This document shows, one piece after another, positions 14,896 to 23,709 of a stretch of DNA of 49,183 bases. The position numbers were made by a program, and so were the translations under genes. Position 1 is the first letter of the stretch. Every line of letters begins with the position of its first letter. The notes under the pieces were generated by a model, which made no database searches, was not told the origin of the DNA, and worked only from the letters and a program-made list of their open reading frames with translations. Source of the stretch: Geoglobus sp. UBA235 (GTDB taxonomy: Archaea > Halobacteriota > Archaeoglobi > Archaeoglobales > Archaeoglobaceae); NCBI GenBank assembly GCA_002494725.1, contig DACG01000018.1, positions 1 to 49,183 of the forward strand, read 5' to 3'.

Positions 14896-15813
14896 ATGCT
14901 TCCGGACGTGCAGCTTTCGAAGCCCGATGTGGAGATAGGTCTGAGCAGGGTTGGAGCCAGGGGAATAAGGAAGCTCGTTCAGGTCAGGAGAGAGGGGAAG
15001 AGGCCTGTCATTCTTATAGCCAGTTTTGACGTTTACGTTGATCTTCCATCAACCAGAAAGGGTGTTAACCTGAGCAGAAACTTTGAAGCGGTTGATGAGG
15101 TGATTGAGAATCTGGTCAGGGATCCCATTGAGAACATGGAGGATCTGAACATAAGGATAGTTGACGAGCTCCTCGAGAGGCATGAGTATGCAACCAAGGC
15201 GGAGGTTTTCATGAAGGCCGAGTACATTCTGAGAAAGAGAACACCTTCCTCAAACCAGCAGACACAGGAAGTTATAAGGATATTCAGCGAGGCAGAGAAG
15301 TGGAGAGGTGGAGAGAGCAAGATTTACATTGGAGTTGAAGTTCATGGCATAACGGCCTGTCCCTGTGCTCAGGAACTTGTAAAGGCATATTCAGCTAAAA
15401 GGCTTGAGGAAATTGGACTTGATGCAGACCAGATATCCGAGATAATGAAATCAATTCCACTTGCAACCCACAACCAGAGAGGGAGAAGTTTTGTCAAGGT
15501 GGAGGTGAGGGAAAACTTCCGTCCGAGAGTTGAGGAGCTCATAGAGGTTGCAAAGTCGGGGATGAGCTACGAGATATACGAGATTCTGAAAAGGGAGGAT
15601 GAGCTTGAGGTTGTCATGAAAGCTCACTTTAATCCGAGATTTGTGGAGGATGCTGTGAGACTGATGGCAAAGAGGGCTGTTGAAATGTTTTCCTCAGCTC
15701 CGGATGACACGAGAATCTACTTCAGGCAGATAAATGAGGAGAGCATTCACCAGCATGACGTGATTGCTGAAAGGGTTGCAACAATGGGAGAGCTCAGAGA
15801 TGAGCTTTCGTGA
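14896..15813 (+). CDS. mptA: GTP cyclohydrolase MptA (type IV / FolE2 family)
   Basis: First enzyme of tetrahydromethanopterin synthesis: it converts GTP to 7,8-dihydroneopterin 2',3'-cyclic phosphate with Fe(II). 305 aa. The family N-terminus LPDVQLSKPDVEIGLSRVG and the metal-site segment TACPCAQELV (Cys155, Cys157) are clear, as is the C-terminal EESIHQHDV. The frame is open back to 14797, but the extra residues are not family-like, and the TATA spacing points to ATG 14896. It overlaps the following gene by 14 nt. Confidence 0.93.
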   Translation: MLPDVQLSKPDVEIGLSRVGARGIRKLVQVRREGKRPVILIASFDVYVDLPSTRKGVNLSRNFEAVDEVIENLVRDPIENMEDLNIRIVDELLERHEYATKAEVFMKAEYILRKRTPSSNQQTQEVIRIFSEAEKWRGGESKIYIGVEVHGITACPCAQELVKAYSAKRLEEIGLDADQISEIMKSIPLATHNQRGRSFVKVEVRENFRPRVEELIEVAKSGMSYEIYEILKREDELEVVMKAHFNPRFVEDAVRLMAKRAVEMFSSAPDDTRIYFRQINEESIHQHDVIAERVATMGELRDELS

Positions 15814-17182
15814 AAGGTTTTCAGCAGTGATCCTGATACTGATCCTGTCAATTCCAGCATCAAAAGCCTGCGAGATTCTTGAGATTCTGCCCAACCCTTA
15901 CGGAGATGACTCGAGGGAGTATGTGAAGGTTAACTGCTCTGAGCCATGCGTTCTGACAGATTTTGAGAGCAGCTTTAACCTCACCCCCGGAACAGGATAC
16001 ATTGCAAACAACGCCACTGCATTTTACAGACATTACGGTTTCATGCCCGATCATGAGGGGATAAGGCTCAGCAACAGAGGTGAGGAGGTAGTTCTGATAT
16101 GCAGAAACAGGAATGTCAGTTTCAGCTGGAAGGAGATGTTCAGGGACAGCGGAGTGATTTACTTCCAGACAGATCGTGGCTGGGATTTCAGATACGAGGA
16201 CTGGAGCACCTTTAAACCTGTGAGAGAGAAGGTGAGGGGCAGAATGATCATCACCCCAGCCAGCTACAGGCTTGCCGGAGATGGCTACGTTGCCTCATAT
16301 ACAGTAACTAAGGATGTGTTTCAGGGGAACCTCACATTTGCAGTTGATGCAGACCCTGTGGGGGGAATTCCTGCCGAAGAAATCCTTCTGAGCAGAAAGT
16401 ATCAGGTTTACTTCCTTGAGGGCCCTTACAGAAACTTCCATTACAAGTACGCGGTTCTGAGTAATGACAGGGTTGTCATAACCACTGAAAACTGGAAGTG
16501 GGACAACAGGGGAATAATAGTGGAGTTCACAGGCAGTAAATCTGCTGATCTTCTCAGAGAGCTCTTTCAGTACGATCTGAAATTCAGGTCCCAGCCATCA
16601 GGTGTTTCAGATCTTAAAGGTGACTACAGGGAAGGGAAGGGCAGGTGGGTGGAGTTTGAGGGCAGTGTAACACTTCACATCATGCCCGACTCCAACCCGA
16701 TTTTTGATTTCATTGAAAACTCCGAGGGTTTTCTGTACATCTCAGCCCCTTACATGAGCTTTGAATGGTTCACACCCGACTCTCCACTCCTGAATGCCAT
16801 TCTGAATGCATCGAAAAGGGGTGTTGATGTGAGGGTGATGCTCAATGACTATGAGAAAAGCAGAGAGGTTGCGGAGTTTCTGAACACTATCTCCAATGTC
16901 ACGGCAAAAACTGTCAGGTCTCCTGAGTTTGATGAGCTCCACGGGAAGTACATGGTGACGGAGGGCAGAGTTCTCGTAACCTCTGCAAACCTCAACAAGT
17001 ACGGACTGAAGCTCAACAGAGAGATTGCACTGATTATAGAAAGCAAAAAGGCAGAAAGATTCATGAAAGATGTCTTTGAAAGAGACTGGGAGAGGAGAGT
17101 GGAGATTTATCCGGCAATATCACTCTCACTCCTGGGAGTTGCCCTCTTGCTTGGATTTTACTTTCTGAAACGCTTTAAATGA
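15800..17182 (+). CDS. Secreted phospholipase D-like protein with lamin-tail-like N-terminus
   Basis: 460 aa from ATG 15800. Residues 1-23 are a signal peptide. About 25-110 resembles a lamin-tail (LTD) beta domain (EILEILPNPYGDDSREYVKV). Two PLD half-sites follow, HYKYAVLSNDRVVITTEN and HGKYMVTEGRVLVTSANLN, each with the His-x-Lys pair, and a C-terminal membrane helix (about 438-454) anchors it. In both motifs the Asp of HxKx4D is replaced, by Ser in the first and Glu in the second. His and Lys are the residues directly in chemistry, so activity remains possible. LTD plus PLD architectures occur in extracellular nucleases and lipases. Its 3' end overlaps moeA by 25 bp. Confidence 0.8.
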   Translation: MSFRERFSAVILILILSIPASKACEILEILPNPYGDDSREYVKVNCSEPCVLTDFESSFNLTPGTGYIANNATAFYRHYGFMPDHEGIRLSNRGEEVVLICRNRNVSFSWKEMFRDSGVIYFQTDRGWDFRYEDWSTFKPVREKVRGRMIITPASYRLAGDGYVASYTVTKDVFQGNLTFAVDADPVGGIPAEEILLSRKYQVYFLEGPYRNFHYKYAVLSNDRVVITTENWKWDNRGIIVEFTGSKSADLLRELFQYDLKFRSQPSGVSDLKGDYREGKGRWVEFEGSVTLHIMPDSNPIFDFIENSEGFLYISAPYMSFEWFTPDSPLLNAILNASKRGVDVRVMLNDYEKSREVAEFLNTISNVTAKTVRSPEFDELHGKYMVTEGRVLVTSANLNKYGLKLNREIALIIESKKAERFMKDVFERDWERRVEIYPAISLSLLGVALLLGFYFLKRFK

Positions 17183-18765
17183 GACTCAATTTTATCTTCA
17201 AGCCACTCAACAGCCTCAAATCCAACCTCAGCACTTCCCAGAATTTTTATCTCAAGTCCAAACCTTTCTGCAAATGGTTCAAGCAGATAGATTCCATCAA
17301 CCATCCCGAGCCTTAACATGCTGACAAGATGCTGATGGCTTTTGGCATAAACATCAGCCTCAATGCCATATCCTGAAACTGCTCCTTTTCTCCCCTCCCT
17401 CCCATAAAACCCGTAGGTGATTGAGCAATCTCCTCCAAGAAAGAATGCTGCATCCAGATTTCCTCTCATGAACTCCAGTCTTGCAAGTTCTGGATCGGTG
17501 GTCAGTCTCTTCACCTCCCCCTCCCACTCAACAAGCTCGTGAATGTCGAGACCTCCAACAGCCAAGTCATAAACCTTCCCGAAAAGCTTTACCTCTCTCA
17601 CCGCACCTCTATCAATTATTTCCTCTCCTTCCTCAATTTCAATGTACCCTGAGGACTCGCTCAGAGAGGTTATTGCTCCCGACCCCTTCTCAACCGGAAA
17701 TATTCTGTTTCTGACAAGAATAACAGGCATGAGCTCTTTCCTGCCCTCTGAAAAGATTCTCTTTGCCACCTTTCCAGGAACAGTTTTTCTGTTAAGTCTG
17801 TATCCAAGGTTACCTGCTATAACATCGGCAACAAACTCCATGAAGATTGTGAGACATGATGTGGGAAATCCGGGCAGGCCGAAGACAGGCTTTTCATCAA
17901 CAACTCCGAAGAAAAAGGGCTTTCCGGGCTTAACCCTCACCCCATGGAAGATCATCTCACCCTCTCTCTCAACAATTCTGTAAAGAAGATCTCCCTTTCC
18001 TGCAGACGTTGAGCCCGAGGTTACGATCGCATGACATTCATTCAAAGCCCTATCGAGCACTTCTACCATCTCACTCTCATCATCCCTCGCCACTCCAATC
18101 ATAACCGGAGTTGCTCCGAGCTTTCTGATTTCTGAAAACAGTGTGAAGCTGTTAACATCGTATATCTTCCCGGGCTCAATTTTCTGTCCCGGCATGAGAA
18201 TTTCATTTCCTGTCGATACTATTCCAATTCTCATGTCCCTTACCCTGACCTCCCCAATCCCCGCCCCTGCAAGAAGTCCAATTTTGAGTGTGTCAATCAC
18301 CTCACCCTCCCTTGCAAGGACCTCGCCGGCCATGACGTCTGAGCCTTCATTCATCACGTTCTCTCCGGGGGATGGAGATTTCCTCACATAAACAACACCA
18401 TCCCTGATTTCGGTGTTCTCAACCATTACCACGGCATCTGCATTTTCAGGCATCACAGCTCCAGTTGCAATCTCAACAGCCTTACCGCTGTCAACCCTTA
18501 AAGATCTGAATTCTCCAGCTTCAATTTTTCCTGAAATCTCAAGGATCACAGGATTTCTCTCATCTGCACCGACAACATCATCGCTCAGCACGGCAAAACC
18601 ATCTCTTGTTGCTCTTCTGAATGGCGGGATGTTTATTGGAGAATAAACACTCTCAGCGATCACCCTTCCAGCCGAGAGGTGAAGAGGGAGGGTCAGAACG
18701 TCAAACCCAATCTTAACCCGGGAGAGTATTTTCTTTGCCTGTTCAGCCTCTATCAGCCTTCGCAT
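17158..18765 (-). CDS. moeA: MoeA-type molybdopterin molybdenumtransferase with C-terminal PBP-like domain
   Basis: 535 aa from ATG 18765, which is 27 nt after a TATA-like ATATTTTAAAG; the frame is open to 18846 but that overlaps the upstream gene. Residues 1 to about 395 are MoeA: IPPFRRATRDGFAV, the GSTSAGKGDLL nucleotide-site loop, GVRVKPGKPFFFG and FGLPGFPTSCL. It inserts Mo or W into adenylated molybdopterin. The last ~130 residues resemble the PBP-like 'LysR substrate-binding' domain that archaeal MoeA proteins often carry, but shorter than the usual ~200, so it may be trimmed. That domain could sense molybdate or tungstate; this is inference. Confidence 0.88.
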   Translation of the reverse strand: MRRLIEAEQAKKILSRVKIGFDVLTLPLHLSAGRVIAESVYSPINIPPFRRATRDGFAVLSDDVVGADERNPVILEISGKIEAGEFRSLRVDSGKAVEIATGAVMPENADAVVMVENTEIRDGVVYVRKSPSPGENVMNEGSDVMAGEVLAREGEVIDTLKIGLLAGAGIGEVRVRDMRIGIVSTGNEILMPGQKIEPGKIYDVNSFTLFSEIRKLGATPVMIGVARDDESEMVEVLDRALNECHAIVTSGSTSAGKGDLLYRIVEREGEMIFHGVRVKPGKPFFFGVVDEKPVFGLPGFPTSCLTIFMEFVADVIAGNLGYRLNRKTVPGKVAKRIFSEGRKELMPVILVRNRIFPVEKGSGAITSLSESSGYIEIEEGEEIIDRGAVREVKLFGKVYDLAVGGLDIHELVEWEGEVKRLTTDPELARLEFMRGNLDAAFFLGGDCSITYGFYGREGRKGAVSGYGIEADVYAKSHQHLVSMLRLGMVDGIYLLEPFAERFGLEIKILGSAEVGFEAVEWLEDKIESHLKRFRK

Positions 18766-18811
18766 GGATAAACTGAATGCCCGCTCCTTTAAAATATCTC
18801 CGGCTTTTGAA

Positions 18812-19639
18812 CTACCAGTCAAACATGCCGAGAACCTTCCCGACAATGTTCCTTCTGTAATCCCTTCTCAGACCTTCAGGATCATCGCCCCTGATCTCTA
18901 TCCCTTCCAGATTTACTTCAAATTCTTCAGCAGCCTTCCTTATGTACCCTATGCTCTCGGGTTCAAAGCCCATCAGGTAGGATGAGACTGCATCAACCTC
19001 AATCACACTGTTTCCTGCAATCATGACTCCATGATCAACTGGCACGGTGTTGCTCTCGCTGTTTGCACCTCCTATAATTCCATCCACAATAACAAATTCG
19101 GGGTTGAGAACGTGGAGGAGATCAACAAGCTTCTGATGAATTTTCAGATGCATGAACATGGCAGGCTTCCTGAGAAACCCCATGTTGTTCTTTATTCCTA
19201 GCGTTGTCTTTGCAAGCGTGTGAACCTTCATCTTGGGAAGAGAGACGAATGGCATTTTCATCGCCTTCAGTGCAATCTCGCCCATCTCAGCACTTTTTAA
19301 AGCCTTCCCGTTTATATCCACGCTGACCATTTTCTGCCTGTTTATGTTAATGCACTCGGCAATCTCATAAAGCCCAAATTCCTGAAAGCACTCATCTGCA
19401 CTGTCCTCATAGAACCCGCCCTCCGCTATGATCACATCATGTCCGTTTTCCTTGAGAATTTCAGCTGTGGCCTTCACGACCTCGGGGTGTGTTATGCATC
19501 CATTTGCAGGACTGTCAAACTTGAGAAAGTTGGGCTTCACAATGACCTCATTCTGAAACTCGAGTTTGAAGATTTCAAATGCCTCTCTGATAAAATCATC
19601 CACCTTTCTGTAATCCTCAACCCTTCTGACAAGAATCAT
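18812..19639 (-). CDS. DUF362 domain protein
   Basis: 275 aa. The family pattern is clear: VIVKPNFLKFDSPANGCITHPE, SLPKMKVHTLAKTTLGIKNNMG and a VDGIIGGA segment. DUF362 proteins are widespread in anaerobes, often with ferredoxin domains; none is present here and the function is unknown. ATG 19639 lies about 25 nt after GCTTTAATTATTTTC, giving it its own leaderless promoter inside the end of purQ. The TTG at 19642 is less likely. Confidence 0.85.
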   Translation of the reverse strand: MILVRRVEDYRKVDDFIREAFEIFKLEFQNEVIVKPNFLKFDSPANGCITHPEVVKATAEILKENGHDVIIAEGGFYEDSADECFQEFGLYEIAECININRQKMVSVDINGKALKSAEMGEIALKAMKMPFVSLPKMKVHTLAKTTLGIKNNMGFLRKPAMFMHLKIHQKLVDLLHVLNPEFVIVDGIIGGANSESNTVPVDHGVMIAGNSVIEVDAVSSYLMGFEPESIGYIRKAAEEFEVNLEGIEIRGDDPEGLRRDYRRNIVGKVLGMFDW

Positions 19640-19664
19640 CAAAAACTGAAAGCAGAGAAAATAA

Positions 19665-20504
19665 TTAAAGCTTTTCCAGATACTTCAGAATGCTCCTGAA
19701 TACCCTGATCCCATCTCCTTCCTCTCTTTCCATCCTCATCCAGTCTGTGTGCTGCCATGGATTCACCACTCTCTCCGGGTGTGGCATGAGTCCAAAAACA
19801 TTTCCCGTGACATTGCATATTCCCGCTATGTTTGAGTAGCTTCCATTGGGGTTCCATGGATAGTCAGAATAGTTTCCCTCTGAATCCACATACCTGAAAA
19901 CTATCTGGTCGTTTTCTTCAAGCAGGTTCAGGAAATCCTTCTCCCTTCCAACAGGAAACGTCACCTTTCCCTCTGCATGAGCGACAGGAAAGACAACAAT
20001 TTCATCTTTCATGTATTCGGATGTGAACCTGCACTTACCACGATTTTCATGCTTCAGATAGCTCTGTCTGCACTCAAATCTGCTTGATGAGTTTATTGCA
20101 AGAGCCATCTCGGGTTTATCTGAAACAGGTCTGTCTTCATCAAATCCGGGGAGGGCTCCGAGCTCAGCGAGAACCTGAAAGCCGTTGCATATTCCAAGAA
20201 CAGGGTACCCCTCCCTTATGAACATCTCAAGATCGTGCCTGAGGAGGCTTTTTGCCCTCGCAGAGAATATGGCTCCTGCCCTTACATAATCTCCAGCAGA
20301 AAATCCTCCGGGAAAGACCAAGCATGAGTAGTCCCAGATGCTTCTCGATTCACCGTCCTTTATCATGTCACTGTAGAACTGCTTGAGGTGAACAGCCTCA
20401 GCAAAGACTCCAAGCATTCTGAAAGCCCTGACAGTCTCATCCTCGCAGTTTGTTCCCTCTATCCTGACCACACCAACCCTTATCTCATCAGGTTCCATTG
20501 ACAT
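19665..20504 (-). CDS. purQ: Phosphoribosylformylglycinamidine synthase subunit PurQ
   Basis: Glutaminase subunit that feeds ammonia to PurL in step four of purine synthesis. 279 aa. The class I amidotransferase triad is visible: nucleophile Cys in VLGICNGFQVL and the His/Glu in LMPHPERV. ATG 20504 shares its A with the purL stop (TGATG), which fixes the start; the frame is open to 20537. Confidence 0.96.
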   Translation of the reverse strand: MSMEPDEIRVGVVRIEGTNCEDETVRAFRMLGVFAEAVHLKQFYSDMIKDGESRSIWDYSCLVFPGGFSAGDYVRAGAIFSARAKSLLRHDLEMFIREGYPVLGICNGFQVLAELGALPGFDEDRPVSDKPEMALAINSSSRFECRQSYLKHENRGKCRFTSEYMKDEIVVFPVAHAEGKVTFPVGREKDFLNLLEENDQIVFRYVDSEGNYSDYPWNPNGSYSNIAGICNVTGNVFGLMPHPERVVNPWQHTDWMRMEREEGDGIRVFRSILKYLEKL

Positions 20505-22798
20505 CACCCCAAAAATCTCGAAAATCCCTTTCTCCATTTTTCCTCAGCAGCATCAAGCTCAAGTGAGGTGATACCGTAATCCAGAACATCCCCCCCAGTC
20601 ACACCGATCTTCTCTGCCCTGCATCCCCTCTCACTCATGAAATCAATGAAATCGAGAGCATCCCTCTCATCAATCTCAACAATCCACCTCGTGTTGCTCT
20701 CGCTGAAGAGCTCCACAAAATCCTTGAGGCTTGCTTCAAATCCAAATCTCGCTCCAAAAGCCATCTCAGCAAGAGCAACAGCGATACCACCCATTGAGAC
20801 ATCATGGCAAGCAAAAATCCTGAAACTCCGAAAGGCTGAAAGCATGGCATCTGCATAATTCTTCAGCCTTTCAGGATCAGTCTTCGGAACACTCAGACTC
20901 TCAATTCCGGTGACCTTTGAATACAGACTCCCTCCGAATTCGGCCCTCGTTTCTCCAACCAGAATTACTGCTGAACCCTCTCTCTTGAATTCTGAACTGA
21001 TAGCATCTCTTATGTCGTCAAGGATTCCAATGCCAATGAGCGATGGAGTTGGAGCTATTGCTCCGTAGGGTGTTTCGTTGTAAAAGCTGACATTTCCACT
21101 CACAACAGGAATTCCAAATTCCTTTGACATCCAGCCCAAGGCCTTCACGCTCTCAACAAACTCTCCCATCCTCTCAGGCTTTTCCGGGTTTCCGAAGTTC
21201 AGGCAGTCAACAAAGCTGTGGGGATGGCTGTTTACAGCCACAAGATTCCTCACCATCTCATCAAATGAGCTTGCAGATCCCCAGAATGGGTCAACTGATG
21301 TCATCCATGGATTTACGTCCGCAGTTATGGCAATTCCCTTCATTGATTCTGTTGGCCTTATAACAGCCGCATCTCCATGGGTTTCAAAACCTATAACTCC
21401 CTGAAGTGGCTTCAAAATTGTACTGGCTCTAACCTCGTGGTCATACTGCCTTACAATCCATTCCTTGCTTGCCACATTTGGATGGGAAAGCATTCTCATG
21501 ATGATCTCCTCATAATTTCCGAAGTCCCTTACCTCATCCTCTCCCTCACTTCCCCTTTTCTCCACCCTGTAATCCCTGCAGTACTCAACTCCAGCTGAGA
21601 CAAATTCTATATCCATGTCGTAAATCAGCCTGCCCTCCCAGTAAACCCTCAGCCTCCTGTCCTCAGTTGTGACCCCGATTATTCTGGCCGGAACATCCCA
21701 TTTTGAGAAGATGTAGAGGACCTCATCAACATGCTGGGGCCTCACAGAGAGGAGCATCCTCTCCTGACTCTCGCTGATCCAGATCTCCCAAGGCTTCATT
21801 CCCTCCTCTTTCAGATGTACCTTTTCAAGCCACACCTCCGCCCCGCAGTTTCCTGCAAGGCTCATCTCTCCAACCGCTCCACTCAGCCCACCACCACCAA
21901 GATCCTTCATCCCGGAAACAAGTCCATTTTCAACAGCCTCAAGGCATGCATGAATGAGCGGTTCCTTCATTATCGGATCTCCAAGCTGAACTGCCCCTCT
22001 TGACTCCTCCTCGCTCTTTTCATCAAGCTCGGCAGATGCAAATGTCACACCATGAATTCCATCCCTCCCCGTTGCCCCACCTGCCAGGATTATTATTTCT
22101 CCAGTCCCTCCAACCCTGCTCGGTATTATGTTCTCCTTTCTGACAATTCCGACACATCCGACATTCACCAAGCAGTTTGTGAGATAGCTTTCGTCAAAAA
22201 AAACCATTCCAGCAACGGTCGGAATTCCAACCCTGTTCCCGTAGTCCCTTATTCCCGCAACTACACCTGAAAGCAGATACAGAGGGTGCTTTGTTCCTCT
22301 CGGGAGTCTTTCCCTTTCCGTATCCGGATTTCCGAAAAAAAGAGGATCTGCCAGTGCAACAGGCTGAGCACCCATGCACACAACATCCCTGAGAATTCCC
22401 CCGATACCTGTTGCAGCACCACCGTAGGGCTCTATTGCAGAGGGGTGATTGTGGCTTTCAAATGCAACAACATAGGCATGCTCCTCATCAAACTCAACAA
22501 CCCCGGCATCATCCGATGTGGAAATAACATATCCGGGCCTGAAGCCAAGCAGATACTTTTTCAGATAATACTTGGAGCTCTTGTAGCAGCAGTGCTCGCT
22601 CCACGCCTGCCCGAGGCTCTGAAGCTCGATGTCTGTTGGGTTTCTTCCGATCTTTCTGAAGTACTCCCTTATCCTCTTCATCTCATCAAGATTCAGATTC
22701 AAACCGAGATCCTGACTTATCTTTACAAGCTGGGCCTCATCCGATCCAAGAAGATCGATCTCATAAACCTCAGGATCCTGCAAAATCAGCCTGAACAT
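20504..22798 (-). CDS. purL: Phosphoribosylformylglycinamidine synthase subunit PurL
   Basis: Synthetase subunit of the small (archaeal/Gram-positive) type, 764 aa, converting FGAR to FGAM with ATP. Typical blocks are seen: GQAWSEHCCYKSSKYYLK, VVAFESHNHPSAIEPYGGAATG, the GMKDLGGGGLSGA loop and ACHDVSMGGIAVALAEMA. ATG 22798 follows the purS stop by one base; a TTG at 22807 lies inside purS. Confidence 0.96.
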   Translation of the reverse strand: MFRLILQDPEVYEIDLLGSDEAQLVKISQDLGLNLNLDEMKRIREYFRKIGRNPTDIELQSLGQAWSEHCCYKSSKYYLKKYLLGFRPGYVISTSDDAGVVEFDEEHAYVVAFESHNHPSAIEPYGGAATGIGGILRDVVCMGAQPVALADPLFFGNPDTERERLPRGTKHPLYLLSGVVAGIRDYGNRVGIPTVAGMVFFDESYLTNCLVNVGCVGIVRKENIIPSRVGGTGEIIILAGGATGRDGIHGVTFASAELDEKSEEESRGAVQLGDPIMKEPLIHACLEAVENGLVSGMKDLGGGGLSGAVGEMSLAGNCGAEVWLEKVHLKEEGMKPWEIWISESQERMLLSVRPQHVDEVLYIFSKWDVPARIIGVTTEDRRLRVYWEGRLIYDMDIEFVSAGVEYCRDYRVEKRGSEGEDEVRDFGNYEEIIMRMLSHPNVASKEWIVRQYDHEVRASTILKPLQGVIGFETHGDAAVIRPTESMKGIAITADVNPWMTSVDPFWGSASSFDEMVRNLVAVNSHPHSFVDCLNFGNPEKPERMGEFVESVKALGWMSKEFGIPVVSGNVSFYNETPYGAIAPTPSLIGIGILDDIRDAISSEFKREGSAVILVGETRAEFGGSLYSKVTGIESLSVPKTDPERLKNYADAMLSAFRSFRIFACHDVSMGGIAVALAEMAFGARFGFEASLKDFVELFSESNTRWIVEIDERDALDFIDFMSERGCRAEKIGVTGGDVLDYGITSLELDAAEEKWRKGFSRFLG

Positions 22799-22799
22799 C

Positions 22800-23048
22800 T
22801 CAACCAACCCACCTTATCTCGTAATCCTGAATAACCGGATTGGCAAGCATCCTGTCACACATCTCCCTTAACATCTTTTCAGCATCTTCCCTCGATTTTG
22901 CATTCAGCTCAATTCTGAAAACCTTCATTGATGATACTCTCTCAACATTCTTGTACCCCAGAAGTCTGAGAGCCTTCTTTGTTGCCTCTCCCTCAGCGTC
23001 AAGGACACCCTTTTTCAGGCTGATGAGAACATCAACGGTGTATTTCAT
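22800..23048 (-). CDS. purS: Phosphoribosylformylglycinamidine synthase subunit PurS
   Basis: 82 aa, the small structural subunit that bridges PurL and PurQ. The family pattern VLISLKKGVLDAEGEATKKAL and the closing VIQDYEIRWV are intact. ATG 23048 is about 28 nt after an AAATTTTTAATG element, so it heads the purSLQ operon with a leaderless message. Confidence 0.95.
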   Translation of the reverse strand: MKYTVDVLISLKKGVLDAEGEATKKALRLLGYKNVERVSSMKVFRIELNAKSREDAEKMLREMCDRMLANPVIQDYEIRWVG

Positions 23049-23152
23049 GAATCATGCTCTGAATGTTACATTAAAAATTTAGTGGTTTTGCCTGATCTCA
23101 CTTTAAATCATTCAGCTCAATTATTAAAAATCCTTCAAACAAAAATAATCCA

Positions 23153-23677
23153 ATGGCAGTAATCTCAGAGGTGAGGTCAGGAAATGGAAGGAAAATTGTC
23201 CTGAGATTTCCTGAGAAAGGTGATCTGAAAGAGCTTAAAAGGCTTTACACAACCCTTTCAGACAGAACAATGAGGTATTTACGACCCTACAGATTCACGG
23301 AAAGAGAGGTTGAGGTGATGCTGAACAGGGTTGACTTCAGAAATGTTTTCTCCATTGTTGCGGAGGATGACGGGAGAATTGCAGGAGAGGTGAGGCTGAT
23401 AACCCATGAGACAGGCTCAGGAGAGATAGGGATTGTCGTTCACGACGATTACCAGAATCAGGGAATAGGACAGGCATTGCTCAGAGAAATGATAAATCTT
23501 GCCAGGAAAAAGAAAATAAGAAAGCTGATTAGCTTCATAAATGAGAAAAACTCCACGGCAATGCATGTGTTCACCAAGGAAGGGTTTGAGATGGAAAAGC
23601 GGTTCCCACCAAGCATGAATCTGATGGGCAGGGAGGAGAGTGTTGTTAAGCTCTCACTGCACCTCAGCTCGGGATAG
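23153..23677 (+). CDS. GNAT-family N-acetyltransferase
   Basis: 174 aa. The acetyl-CoA-binding motif A is VHDDYQNQGIGQALLREM (Q-x-x-G-x-G), preceded by the beta-strand GEIGIVV and followed by the SFINEKNSTAMHVFTKEGF segment typical of GNAT motif B. The substrate (peptide N-terminus, amino acid or small molecule) cannot be told. ATG 23153 lies downstream of AATTATTAAAAATCC and is probably leaderless. Confidence 0.88.
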   Translation: MAVISEVRSGNGRKIVLRFPEKGDLKELKRLYTTLSDRTMRYLRPYRFTEREVEVMLNRVDFRNVFSIVAEDDGRIAGEVRLITHETGSGEIGIVVHDDYQNQGIGQALLREMINLARKKKIRKLISFINEKNSTAMHVFTKEGFEMEKRFPPSMNLMGREESVVKLSLHLSSG

Positions 23678-23709
23678 ATTTTTAAATCAGGCAGTCAGAG
23701 CTTCTAACC

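Noticed and set aside
22286..22834. 182-aa plus-strand ORF opposite purL
   Set aside because: Antisense to strongly conserved PurL, no promoter or ribosome site.
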